Assembly (NCBI GenBank): GCA_900314445.1
Contig: OMVA01000105.1
Coordinates: 1-33,536, forward strand
Reading direction: 5' to 3'
Length of the DNA: 33,536 bases
From: an uncultured Lachnospiraceae bacterium
GTDB taxonomy: Bacteria > Bacillota > Clostridia > Lachnospirales > Lachnospiraceae
Of this stretch, positions 6,194-15,979 are shown one piece after another. The notes beneath the pieces were generated by a model. It had not been told where the DNA came from, did not search any database, and saw only the letters and a program-made list of their open reading frames with translations. A program made the translations under genes and the position numbers. The first letter of the stretch is position 1. Each line of letters starts with the position of its first letter.

Positions 6194-8731
6194 ATGAGAA
6201 AGATTTTTACTTTAAATAAATCCCAACTGCATAGAAAAAATTCCAACAACAAAGGTTTTACTTTAGTAGAACTTATTGTTGTTATTGTTGTACTTGCTGT
6301 TATGGCTGCACTTCTGGTGCCTGCTCTTCTTGGTTACATGGAAAATGCCCAGAAGCATGATATGGAAACCAAGGCTGAATCTGTGAAGACAGTAGTCCAG
6401 GGTGTTTTCAATGATATGTACAACATCTCAAATAATTCTGATCCAATTTCCACTGCAATCGTAAAAGATACTGGTAATGGTGCTTACATCCGTCAGACTT
6501 CTGGTATGGAATCTACAGATGTTTGTTTTGTGGGCGTTGTTGGACCAAAGGCCAGCGACTCAAAGAAGTCTCATTATGCCATCAAGTCCATTTACTATAC
6601 GGATGGAAAAACAGCCGTTTATTTTGACGGAACAGAATGGAAGAATGTTTCAACAATTCTTTCAACTGGTAATACAGATGGATATAAGGATTGTCAGATT
6701 GAAATTGTAGCTGGAAAGTACAAGGCAGACACAGATACTCCAGATACAAAGGATTCTATCGAGAAGGATCCAGATGTTCCAACTACACCAGTCACTACAA
6801 AAACAATTAAGGATGACAATGTTACCCTTACGGGTTCTTTCGTTTATGATGGCGAAGAAAAAGAACCTACAGTTTCTGTAGTTGTTGACGGTAAGACTCT
6901 GGTAAAGGGAACAGATTATACAGTAAAGTTTACAAATAATATTGATGCTGGAAATGCCAGCACAAGTAAGAAGCCAACAGTAACCATTACTGGTTATGGA
7001 GACTATTCAGGTAAGGTTGATAAATATTTCACAATCGCACCTAAGAATATTGCAGATGCAAGCATTACAACGAAGCAGATTGAAAACTTCGAATATACAG
7101 GATCAGCAATTACTCCTGATCTTGAAATTAAGGATACAGCTGTAGCAGGTGCAACAGTTACTCTTGCCAAGGTTACAGATTATACACTTGCAGGCGCTGC
7201 AGGAGATAATATGACCAAGGAAGGTACACATACTCTTGTGGTTACAGGTACTGGCAATTACACAGGTACTCGGGAAGCTACCTTCTATATCTGTACCTGG
7301 GTTAAGGTTGAGCTTTTTGCTTTAAGACCTGGTAATGATAAGGACACACCAACTACTGGTAACAAGTATGATGTTGTTACCCTTGAGAAGGGCGGAGATG
7401 CTTCAAAAGCACTTACATCTCGTTCTGCTGCTGAATACATAAAGATTGGTGAAGCAGAGCTTTCTTCTGAACTTCATACAAAGTACATCCAGTACGCTGG
7501 TGATGACATCGAAAGATACATGCGTAATATCGATTATGGTAAGGGCATGAATTCTAATACATCCATCCAAAACGGACAGATCATTTACAATAAGGATAAT
7601 ATTACTTACACAACACCTCTTGCAGATGTTCATTACTACGTTGCAAAGAACATAGAAATGGGTGCAGCAAATGGCTCATGGCATGCAGATGCTGAAGGTG
7701 TTTGGGAAATAGTAAAGCCAGAGGTAAGACTTTATGTGAGAGCACCTGGCTATGCAGCTCTTTCTCATAGCAATGCTGGATTTAACGGTCAGCCAAATAC
7801 ATACACAGATAATTTTGTAGAAGTTGGCGTAGCTTCATGGAATGCTTCTTCCACACTGACAACAAATTATAGAGAATACGTGGGGTCTGATTCTGCCATT
7901 AGAGCAGAACTTGGAAGCCTGGTATTTAATTCCAATGTTATTTATGATCAGAATACTTTGAAGACTGCAAGAAGAACATTCCCAAATAGAGAAGATGTTT
8001 CAAAGGAAACTAGCATCAATGCACCAGCAATTAAGTCTGGTCATATGTATGAGTTCCGTTCAGCAATGTCTGATGTTCACTTCTATGAAATTCGTTACGT
8101 AAATGGTGAGTGGCGTGCAGATGGTGTTGCCAACTGGAGATCACCACTTCTTATGTTCATCCGTATGGTGAATGATGCAGGTCAGGAGAATGGAGATTGG
8201 CGTCACCTTACAGATAACCAGCATGGCATGAAGAATATGGTAACTGGTTATGTTAGCAATGATTATTTCTATGATCATAAGCTGAGAGATCAGTACAATG
8301 GTTCCTTTGAAGAGGGTAGGGACAAGTCAAAGAACCCTGTCTACAACTATCTGGAGGATTTGACATTCACACCAAATACAACAGATGGAAGTGGCAATGG
8401 CACTTTCGTTTACAAGAACAATACATACACATTTAATATGGATAATATCGTTTGGGATGTAATTAACACAAACGATGATAACTTCATTCATATGGACGGC
8501 GTATGCATGGCGAACATTACATTTGACGCCAATGGCGGTGCCATCCAGGGAACAAATGATTCGTCAACAACATACATTGTTCGTATTGCAAAGAGTCTCG
8601 GCAAACTTCCAGTAGCTGAGCAGGCAGGCAAGACATTCGATGGTTGGTATACAGAAAAGACAGGTGGCACAAAGGTTGATGAAACTACACTTTCAACTGG
8701 CAATGTTACTTACTATGCACACTATAATTAA
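6194..8731 (+). CDS. Large prepilin-adhesin with MBG-like and InlB-type repeats
   Basis: This is a surface or tip pilin candidate of 845 aa, far longer than the usual 130-200. The leader ends at Gly21, followed by FTLVEL (Glu at mature +5) and a pilin alpha-1 helix. Two MBG-like immunoglobulin-type repeats lie at about 213-278 (FVYDGEEKEP) and 296-362 (FEYTGSAITP). A long middle region of about 410 residues is unrecognised. A C-terminal Flg_new/InlB B-repeat (about 773-845, starting ITFDANGG and containing FDGWYTEKTGG) closes the protein. Repeats of these kinds occur in bacterial adhesins. Start choice: GGGAG lies 7 nt before ATG 6194 and gives a compact leader. An upstream in-frame GTG at 6155 with AGGAG is possible and would add 13 residues. 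It is the first gene of the main operon. Confidence 0.9.
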   Translation: MRKIFTLNKSQLHRKNSNNKGFTLVELIVVIVVLAVMAALLVPALLGYMENAQKHDMETKAESVKTVVQGVFNDMYNISNNSDPISTAIVKDTGNGAYIRQTSGMESTDVCFVGVVGPKASDSKKSHYAIKSIYYTDGKTAVYFDGTEWKNVSTILSTGNTDGYKDCQIEIVAGKYKADTDTPDTKDSIEKDPDVPTTPVTTKTIKDDNVTLTGSFVYDGEEKEPTVSVVVDGKTLVKGTDYTVKFTNNIDAGNASTSKKPTVTITGYGDYSGKVDKYFTIAPKNIADASITTKQIENFEYTGSAITPDLEIKDTAVAGATVTLAKVTDYTLAGAAGDNMTKEGTHTLVVTGTGNYTGTREATFYICTWVKVELFALRPGNDKDTPTTGNKYDVVTLEKGGDASKALTSRSAAEYIKIGEAELSSELHTKYIQYAGDDIERYMRNIDYGKGMNSNTSIQNGQIIYNKDNITYTTPLADVHYYVAKNIEMGAANGSWHADAEGVWEIVKPEVRLYVRAPGYAALSHSNAGFNGQPNTYTDNFVEVGVASWNASSTLTTNYREYVGSDSAIRAELGSLVFNSNVIYDQNTLKTARRTFPNREDVSKETSINAPAIKSGHMYEFRSAMSDVHFYEIRYVNGEWRADGVANWRSPLLMFIRMVNDAGQENGDWRHLTDNQHGMKNMVTGYVSNDYFYDHKLRDQYNGSFEEGRDKSKNPVYNYLEDLTFTPNTTDGSGNGTFVYKNNTYTFNMDNIVWDVINTNDDNFIHMDGVCMANITFDANGGAIQGTNDSSTTYIVRIAKSLGKLPVAEQAGKTFDGWYTEKTGGTKVDETTLSTGNVTYYAHYN

Positions 8732-8786
8732 GAAAAATTGTTGCTGCTTGTTTGAACAACAATAGAGAAAGGATTCTGGTGGTTCT

Positions 8787-11700
8787 ATGAATTTAAGAAA
8801 ACCGCTTAGAAAACTAAAAAGAAGGAATAGAGGTTTCACCCTGGTTGAAATGGTTGTGGTACTTTCTGTGCTTGCAATCATGGCCGCAGTGAGCGTGGCC
8901 TATATCATAGGTTACGCGGAAAATAAGAAATTTAATGTGGCCAACGAGAATGCAGAAATCCTCTTCACCGCAGCCCAGAACCAATTAGCTGATTACAGTA
9001 CAACCGGACAGCTGAAGGAACTGCGAGACAAACTTGATCCAAACGGCGATGGCGTATATGTGGACGACCAGGCAAATGGAATGCGCGTGATTAACGACAT
9101 TCTGGGCCAGATGAAGAATGAAGATGGCCAGAGCTATGATAGGGATAAAGTCTGGGCAAATGCCAACAAGACAGAAGAGCAGATTGTATCTATCACAGTT
9201 GAAAAAGGCGATTATGAAAAGTATCTGAAAATTACAGATACAAATGATCAGGGCCTTTCAACTCCTAAGCAGGTACTTTTTGAAATCCTTGGTAACTACA
9301 CCTTCGATACGGAACTCCTGAATGCTTCTGTCACGTTGGAATTTACACCATCTGATGGTCAGGTATTTGGCGTTTGCTATAACTCAGAAATTAAGCATCT
9401 GGTATATGCGCTTACTGATGCAGCACGTGATGGCCTTGCTTCTGATGAAGCGGATGTTTCCAATCGTCAGCCAAAGGAAAGAAAGAAGGGTGCTGGTAAG
9501 CTTACAGGTTACTACGGCGTTGATACACTTTCCCGTGCAATTAAGTCAAAGGCGAAAGAAGAAATTACCTTTACCAATGTTAATCTCTACAACGAAGATA
9601 CATTAAATCTTGAATTTGAAGTTACTGGTGATCAGGCGGCTCCATCGGAGATTCCTTATACAATTGATTTTTACAATAAGGACGCAAGTTTGACCTTTGA
9701 AGATGGAACAACACCGGTTCCTACAGATCAGCCAATCTATAGATTAGTATTCAATACAAAAACAGATACGACAGATCCAACACTGGCAAGAAAGGCTGGT
9801 ATGACAAAGCTGGTCTTCAGCGCAAATGCTGAGAGGTATGATAAAGACCAGGGAAAACTTGTTCCAGTAACAGGAAGTTTCCTTCTTCCTGCATGGGAAG
9901 TAAATGAAGGCTCAGGTAATGTTGTTATTCATGTAGTTCTGGATGCAGTTGATCATAATGCAACATCTTTCGATTATCAGAAAGATATTAAGTCAATCTT
10001 CTCAACAGATGGTGCCACAAAGGCCTTTGGTACAACATACAGCGTATTTAGATTCGGTCTTGCTTCTGATTACATCGCTTGCAAGGTTTCATCGGAAGGA
10101 ACGGATGTTTACGCAGCAGTAGAAGAAAGCAGTGAATCCAATTCTGAGAGCATCGCATTTGACACAGTTACAAGAAATGCCAATGTTACAGACGATGACG
10201 GAAAAACAGTTTCCGGTGCTGTAAAATATACAATCACAAACGCACGTCATCTCAACAATGTACGTTTTGTGGAAGACTATCGATATAGAAAACTTCAGAC
10301 AGGGGAGCAGGAGAACCATTCTCCTGTAACAGTATTTGAACTCACAAGTACTGTGCAGGGACTTCGTCACAATACATCTCTTAAGAAGAATGAAGATTCC
10401 GGCTACAAGGCAGGCACTGGTGAAGAAGAAACCATGTACATTGACTGGGGACTTCTGAAGAGCGCAGGAAATTACTTCGATTCTAAAACAAAGGATTTCC
10501 AGCCTCAGGATAAGAAAAATGAAATAGCTTTCGTATCCTTTGCAAAGTTAAATTACGGAGATTACTTCGAATCAACAGGAAGCAAGAATCCTGTAACAAT
10601 CACAAACCTGACAATCTGGAAAAATGAGAATCAGGTAAATAATCTTTACATTGGAACCACTCTGAAAAAAGAGTATGATGCATGGAAGTCAGCAAATACA
10701 AACGGTGGAACATTTAAATATACCGATGCATATGAAGAAAAGATGCCAACAGGACTCTTCCTGGAAAATGGCGGTGAAATCAGAAATGTAGGCCTTGATC
10801 AGATTAAGGTTATTGGCAATCAAAACGTTGGCGCCTTTGCAGGTATCAACGGCAACCGCATGAAGAACCTGGTGCTTGGTAAGACTACAGAAGAAATCAC
10901 AGATGCTACAAGTGGTAAGAAATATGAAAAGTCTACAAGTGAGATTCTTGGTGAAAAGAATGTAGGCGGATTTGCTGGAAGTTTTACACCGGTTCTTGAG
11001 GTTTTTGATGGTTGGAATCATATACATAATAAAACAGTCTCCGTTGAAGGTTTAGAGAACTACGCGACAGTAAGGGGCCTCTACTTTGTTGGAGGTATTA
11101 CTGGTAAAGCCATGACGAATTGGGATGACCAAGTCAGCTTTACAAAGATAAAAATTGAAAAGTGTATTAACAAGGGTGAAGTCGGAAGAAGAATGGAAGA
11201 TAAAGATGAAAGAGGATACTTCTTCGGAGGCATCATTGGTTATGCAGGTCATATTCAAGCTAGGGACGATACATATATAACAATTAAGGAATGTGAATTC
11301 CTTTATGAAGATGAAGCGGAGATTTCAGAAAAACTTATATCTGCATATGACAAAGCGGATGAACAACCAGCCGACAAAACAAAAGTTTTCAAAACACATG
11401 AGGGATTTGAAAACACCTTTGTAGGTGGTATAGCAGGTTGCACAAACTGCACAGCAATCCTTGGATGCAAGGTCGGTAACGAACTTGCAGATGATGAAGT
11501 TTCAAAGACATATATCCTTGGTGATAATTACGTCGGTGGCATCGTTGGCTACCAGATGACTTTTTCAAACCAGAATGGAACTAAGGATGATGAAAATAAG
11601 GTATATGCAAATGTAATCGGTAGAGATTATGTTGGCGGAATTTTCGGAATTACATCCATTAGCTTTAAGGATGGTAAGACTGTAGACTTTAGCAAAAAGG

Positions 11701-14432
11701 ATTTCTCTGATTTACAGCCTACAGAGTCAAATTACGGTAATTTAATAGTATCTGGTTATTCATGCCATGGTATGGTATTTGCCATGGATGCCTATGCAGG
11801 CGGAATTGTTGGATTATTCTACTACAAGGACGCTGGTGATTTACATTTTGAACAAAATCCGGAAGTAAAGAAAAAGGCAGAAGCATTATTTAAGCCTTTG
11901 ATTGATGATGAAAAAGTTCTTGGCAATTACACTGGTGGCTTGTTTGGATTCTCCTATGCACAGGAATATGTTTATGGAGATAAAGAATCTACCATAGATG
12001 CAAATCTTTACGGCGGTGATTATGTCGGTGGTGTTGTTGGCTACAATCATAGCAAACCACAATATGGAAAAACGATTGCTAAGGTTCATTTGAAGGGCAC
12101 AACAACCGATAAGATGGTAGTGTATGGACTTAATTTTGTCGGTGGTATCGCTGGTGGTATGGATGCTGGTGCAGTTCTTGAAGATGGCGTAGTTGAAAAT
12201 ACAACTATCGTAGCAAAGAATGCATTTGCAGGTGGCTACTATGGCTACTTAAATAAAGATAGTAGCGAAAACCATTTAAGAAAATACAATGTTAAAAATG
12301 GTGTCTCTGTAACTGCAACATACTTTGCAGGAGGGCATTTTGGAGGCTTATTTGCTAATACAGTATTGTACTTTGATGGGCAGAACTATTTTGGAACTGA
12401 CGAGTCAACTATTGATAACACTATCACTGCGACAAAAGCTTTTGCAGGTGGAATGACAGGCTTCTTTATGATGCGTGATTCAGCAGTGGATAAGGAACTT
12501 GTTGAGAGTCTTGCTACAAAAGTAGATGGTTTAAACGAAACGAATGCTGTTCTTGCAGTAGATAAGTTCTGTGTGGATAATCCTGTTCCAACTTGGAACA
12601 TAAACTGGTCTGCAAACTCATACTTAATTAAGGCTTCTGAGATTAAAGCTGGAGTTTATGCAGGCGGATTTATAGGATATGTCCATGGAGGACAAACATT
12701 ATCAATTAATAATGTTAAGAATAATGTCCAGATAACAACTACAAGCACAATCAGTAATAATGATTTGCATATTCTTAGTAGTGATCGTACGGATGCAAAC
12801 TTCTCGTTCATTGGAGTGGTTGCAGGCAAAATTACAAAGAATATGTATGTAACTTGGTGTAGCAATGGTGTTCCTTTTAAGACACAGGGCTCCTTTATAG
12901 GTGGACTTGGAGAAATTAATGAAGGTACGATTGGACAATACAAAGTCTCAGAATATAAAGGAGATGCAAATAACCCTTATGTTGGTGGTGTGATTGGTCT
13001 CAATTTAGGTAATATCGGCTTCCAAAATCCATATCAGGGCGAAAAGATTGAATTTAATTCTCCAGTTACAGTAACCGGTGAAAAAGAAGCAGGTGCAATC
13101 GCTGCAGAAAATTACGGATTGATATACACTGGAAATTTTTCCGTAGGATTTGGAGAATCGATTACTGTAAATGTCACAGCTAATAATGGAATTGCTGGTG
13201 GCTTGGTTGCAGTAAATGGCGGTACTATTATTAACCCAAAAAGTCTCTGGGTAGATGAAAAACAAATGAACTTCTTTGTAGCTGGAAGTGTTACAGGAAG
13301 GACGGATGTAGGCGGCCTTGTAGGTCAGAACATTGGTTCATGGGCATTGGATTTTGAAAATGTGTATGTTACGGCAACAGTAACTTCTAGTAGTGGAAAT
13401 GCCGGTGGATTTATTGGTACCCTTGCAGCAACACCATCTGGAACAGGAATTAGTAATGCTACGAATCATGGATATGTAAAGGGCGTGAATGCCGGTGGTA
13501 TTGTAGGTGCAACTACAAGTGCCGTTGCAAGTAAGTTCTATGTAGAGAATTGCATTAATACAGGAATTGTTAGAAGTACAGATGATGGGAATCGTGCTAC
13601 AAACGAAGCAGGAATTATTGTTTCATCAAATGGACAGGCCTTTATTAAAGAATGTAGAAACTATGCTCCAAATGTAAAAAATGGTATTACTGCTTCAAAT
13701 GCACTTGCCATTGAATACTGCTTGGATATGAATACAGGTAGTGTAAACAGTCATTTTGGAAATGCCACATCTGGAAAATTATATAATTTCTATATTGAAA
13801 TGACCGGTATGAGATATGATGCTGGTAATGGATGGGTTAATTCCCTTCCTTATACAGAATCTTCAACAAGTGGTGTTAACACTGGATTAACGGCACAGCA
13901 GGCAGCAGATCGAACTTATGATTCAGGAGAAATTCGCCAGACAATTGAGTATTATCAGAGTGGTCAGGCGCAAAATACTGCAGAGATTGGATTGCCATTA
14001 CTTAAGATGACAAGTGGTAAGTATGCCTTGATTTGGGGAAACTCACCAACCCTGTTAAACAATATTGAAACAGATCTTACTGTGGCGGACGGACCGTATT
14101 TGAGTGAAGGAGCTGATGGCTCCACAGATTCTTCAAGAAGCTTCAGTAAAAATTCTATTCGGTACTGTCTGTACTTGACGCTTGAACAAAAAACTGGAGT
14201 GCCAGCAACAAGCACATGGAGTTATCCAAACTTTATTCAGCAGTTTAAGAATCTGAATGCTGGGATTGTAGAGGGGGCATCTCTTGAAGAGAAGCCAGAA
14301 GAAACAAGTGCAATTGTTGAATATTCAGATGGATCCACTCCGGTAGATATGACCACTGTTCAATCAAATAAGGTTGTATCTTTCTACGACCCAACAGCAA
14401 CACCAACAGATGCAAGTGCATCTGATTACTAA
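8787..14432 (+). CDS. Giant prepilin (1881 aa) with GLUG-like repeats
   Basis: The leader MNLRKPLRKLKRRNRG is cut after Gly16, then FTLVEM with Glu at mature +5 and a normal alpha-1 helix, so this is a true class III prepilin by motif. It continues for more than 1800 residues. From about residue 680 to 1570 there are roughly twenty GLUG-like motifs of the form [FYN][VA]GG[IVF].G, for example YVGGIVGY, FVGGIAG, YAGGIVG and DVGGLVGQ, spaced by 25-90 residues. This predicts a long parallel beta-solenoid-like stalk or blade. The C-terminal 200 residues are unlike the repeats. GGTGG lies 4 nt before ATG. The gene follows the previous one by 55 nt in the same operon. A tip adhesin role is inference. 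Confidence 0.92.
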   Translation: MNLRKPLRKLKRRNRGFTLVEMVVVLSVLAIMAAVSVAYIIGYAENKKFNVANENAEILFTAAQNQLADYSTTGQLKELRDKLDPNGDGVYVDDQANGMRVINDILGQMKNEDGQSYDRDKVWANANKTEEQIVSITVEKGDYEKYLKITDTNDQGLSTPKQVLFEILGNYTFDTELLNASVTLEFTPSDGQVFGVCYNSEIKHLVYALTDAARDGLASDEADVSNRQPKERKKGAGKLTGYYGVDTLSRAIKSKAKEEITFTNVNLYNEDTLNLEFEVTGDQAAPSEIPYTIDFYNKDASLTFEDGTTPVPTDQPIYRLVFNTKTDTTDPTLARKAGMTKLVFSANAERYDKDQGKLVPVTGSFLLPAWEVNEGSGNVVIHVVLDAVDHNATSFDYQKDIKSIFSTDGATKAFGTTYSVFRFGLASDYIACKVSSEGTDVYAAVEESSESNSESIAFDTVTRNANVTDDDGKTVSGAVKYTITNARHLNNVRFVEDYRYRKLQTGEQENHSPVTVFELTSTVQGLRHNTSLKKNEDSGYKAGTGEEETMYIDWGLLKSAGNYFDSKTKDFQPQDKKNEIAFVSFAKLNYGDYFESTGSKNPVTITNLTIWKNENQVNNLYIGTTLKKEYDAWKSANTNGGTFKYTDAYEEKMPTGLFLENGGEIRNVGLDQIKVIGNQNVGAFAGINGNRMKNLVLGKTTEEITDATSGKKYEKSTSEILGEKNVGGFAGSFTPVLEVFDGWNHIHNKTVSVEGLENYATVRGLYFVGGITGKAMTNWDDQVSFTKIKIEKCINKGEVGRRMEDKDERGYFFGGIIGYAGHIQARDDTYITIKECEFLYEDEAEISEKLISAYDKADEQPADKTKVFKTHEGFENTFVGGIAGCTNCTAILGCKVGNELADDEVSKTYILGDNYVGGIVGYQMTFSNQNGTKDDENKVYANVIGRDYVGGIFGITSISFKDGKTVDFSKKDFSDLQPTESNYGNLIVSGYSCHGMVFAMDAYAGGIVGLFYYKDAGDLHFEQNPEVKKKAEALFKPLIDDEKVLGNYTGGLFGFSYAQEYVYGDKESTIDANLYGGDYVGGVVGYNHSKPQYGKTIAKVHLKGTTTDKMVVYGLNFVGGIAGGMDAGAVLEDGVVENTTIVAKNAFAGGYYGYLNKDSSENHLRKYNVKNGVSVTATYFAGGHFGGLFANTVLYFDGQNYFGTDESTIDNTITATKAFAGGMTGFFMMRDSAVDKELVESLATKVDGLNETNAVLAVDKFCVDNPVPTWNINWSANSYLIKASEIKAGVYAGGFIGYVHGGQTLSINNVKNNVQITTTSTISNNDLHILSSDRTDANFSFIGVVAGKITKNMYVTWCSNGVPFKTQGSFIGGLGEINEGTIGQYKVSEYKGDANNPYVGGVIGLNLGNIGFQNPYQGEKIEFNSPVTVTGEKEAGAIAAENYGLIYTGNFSVGFGESITVNVTANNGIAGGLVAVNGGTIINPKSLWVDEKQMNFFVAGSVTGRTDVGGLVGQNIGSWALDFENVYVTATVTSSSGNAGGFIGTLAATPSGTGISNATNHGYVKGVNAGGIVGATTSAVASKFYVENCINTGIVRSTDDGNRATNEAGIIVSSNGQAFIKECRNYAPNVKNGITASNALAIEYCLDMNTGSVNSHFGNATSGKLYNFYIEMTGMRYDAGNGWVNSLPYTESSTSGVNTGLTAQQAADRTYDSGEIRQTIEYYQSGQAQNTAEIGLPLLKMTSGKYALIWGNSPTLLNNIETDLTVADGPYLSEGADGSTDSSRSFSKNSIRYCLYLTLEQKTGVPATSTWSYPNFIQQFKNLNAGIVEGASLEEKPEETSAIVEYSDGSTPVDMTTVQSNKVVSFYDPTATPTDASASDY

Positions 14433-14491
14433 ACCATCTAAGATTTAGTAAAAACAATTTGTAATTACAGGAAGTAAAAATAAAAATGAAA

Positions 14492-14517
14492 CCTCCGGCA
14501 AGTTCATTTGCCGGAGG
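14492..14517 (+). promoter_or_regulatory. GC-rich intra-operon hairpin with CATTTGC motif
   Basis: CCTCCGGCAA (14492-14501) and TTGCCGGAGG (14508-14517) form a perfect 10-bp stem with loop GTTCAT. On the + strand no U-run follows, so it is not a standard terminator there. On the minus strand TTTCATTTTTATTTTT follows, which would terminate antisense transcription. It may act as an mRNA processing or stability element separating the large pilin genes from the assembly genes. It contains one copy of the dispersed motif. Confidence 0.6.
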
Positions 14518-14552
14518 GGAAATTGAGACTTTAAAGAAGGGAGGTAGCGCGG

Positions 14553-15308
14553 ATGCGACGCGAACCATTTAATAGAAAAATGAATAAGAACAGCAACCGC
14601 GGTGCGGCCCTGATTATGGCCTTAATTTTGACAACAATTATTTTAGGCTTTGTTTTATCACTGATGGCGGTTTCTTATTCGCTTTATAACTCCACCAACA
14701 ATGATATGGCTAAGTTAAATGTAGTTGAAGTTTCGGATAGTCTGAGCGAGGAGCTGGGCAAGGAGCTTACAGATGAGCCAAGCCTTTCCAATTTGAATTC
14801 CTTCGACAAATACAAGGCTGCAATGACCCAGACAGATGATGCAGGAAACGTGAGCCGAACAAATCTTTGGTACATGGCTCGTCGCGAGATTGCTGGTTAC
14901 TCCGTGATGAAAAATCCAGAGAGCGCAGATGTAAAGGCGCCTTCAGCAAATGCTGTATGGCCTTACTACGCAGAGGGTGATGCCGATCACAATGCAGAGC
15001 ACGCTAAGCGTTACTACAAGGTCAATGCCACAACCAAGACTGACACCACAACAAATCGTGCACCTGGTGAGACAAGCGTGTGTATGTACTGGACTCTTCC
15101 AAAGAATGGCAATGCTAATTCCAATAATCTGGAAGATGTCACCCTTCATGTGGAAGTCACAACAGAAATGGGAACAGAAAAGACCACCGTTTATTCAGAG
15201 TATGTGCTGAAGACAGAGTCCTTCCCAACAACAAATTCATCGGATGAAACAGCCCATCCAACAGCGTACCGCCTGTGGAGATGGAGCTTAAAGGACCGCC
15301 ATAACTAG
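14553..15308 (+). CDS. PilX/GspK-like minor pilin component
   Basis: The 251-aa protein has a basic start, then NRG followed by AALIMALILTTIILGFVLSL, a pilin-like transmembrane helix. After Gly17 the mature residue 5 is Met, not Glu. Loss of Glu5 is the known trait of GspK, and PilX-type proteins share the GAALI-type start. Such proteins sit at the pilus tip and start assembly. The rest is a polar head of unknown fold with no Cys-rich domain. A strong GGGAGG lies 8 nt before ATG. The calls PilX and GspK are by N-terminal resemblance only. Confidence 0.8.
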   Translation: MRREPFNRKMNKNSNRGAALIMALILTTIILGFVLSLMAVSYSLYNSTNNDMAKLNVVEVSDSLSEELGKELTDEPSLSNLNSFDKYKAAMTQTDDAGNVSRTNLWYMARREIAGYSVMKNPESADVKAPSANAVWPYYAEGDADHNAEHAKRYYKVNATTKTDTTTNRAPGETSVCMYWTLPKNGNANSNNLEDVTLHVEVTTEMGTEKTTVYSEYVLKTESFPTTNSSDETAHPTAYRLWRWSLKDRHN

Positions 15309-15397
15309 GGCAAATGAGATTGTCCCAGTTCGGGACTAAATTTTGTATAGCAATGAAAAGTTACGCAAGAAGTAAAGAAATCAAAGAGGAAATACTT

Positions 15398-15880
15398 ATG
15401 AAGAAAGTTTTTCTTACAATGAAAAAACTTCATAATAAAGATAAGATGCAGTCTAAGGATTGGCTGAAGAAGCATGCAAATTCCGGTACTACCATGGTAG
15501 AAGTTATTGTGGCTTTCCTGGTTGTAACCATCATGCTTTTGATCATGATGAGACTGATTAAATTCTCAGGAACTATGGTTATGGAAGCTAAGGATATTCA
15601 CAATGCTCAGACCAAAGTGCAGGAGAAGATGTACGATTCTACAGATACGGGTAAGCCTATTTCTTATCACGTTTCATTGGAACTGATTGAGAAGACGGCT
15701 GCAGATCCTGTGGATATGGCAGGTACAAAGGTAGGGCGTGGTGGTGCAATTCCATCTAAGACAGATGATGCTGCAAATATTCCTTTAAAGAATGCAGTGT
15801 TAAAGACCTATTCACCGGATGGAGAAGCAACAAGGACAACAGGTGAAGTTGGATATTCTTATCGCTACCGGGAGGATTAA
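15398..15880 (+). CDS. PilV-like minor prepilin
   Basis: A 160-aa prepilin has Gly30 followed by TTMVEV, with Glu at mature +5, and the helix IVAFLVVTIMLLIMMRLI. The leader is long (30 residues). Start choice: GAGGA lies 7 nt before ATG 15398. The open frame extends upstream to ATG 15314, but that codon lies inside a GCAAATGAG motif copy with no ribosome site. The head is small with no recognised domain. It probably forms part of the minor-pilin tip complex with its neighbours. Confidence 0.85.
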   Translation: MKKVFLTMKKLHNKDKMQSKDWLKKHANSGTTMVEVIVAFLVVTIMLLIMMRLIKFSGTMVMEAKDIHNAQTKVQEKMYDSTDTGKPISYHVSLELIEKTAADPVDMAGTKVGRGGAIPSKTDDAANIPLKNAVLKTYSPDGEATRTTGEVGYSYRYRED

Positions 15881-15979
15881 TGGAAGGTTACTGATATAAC
15901 GAGCATATCAAGAAAAGATATAAAAACGAAAGAATAGATATAAAGAAAAGATATAAAGCAAATCAATGGAGATAATTGT

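Noticed and set aside
15314..15397. 28-residue N-terminal extension of the PilV-like prepilin
   Set aside because: The ATG at 15314 lies within a GCAAATGAG motif copy with no ribosome site, while ATG 15398 has GAGGA at ideal spacing.
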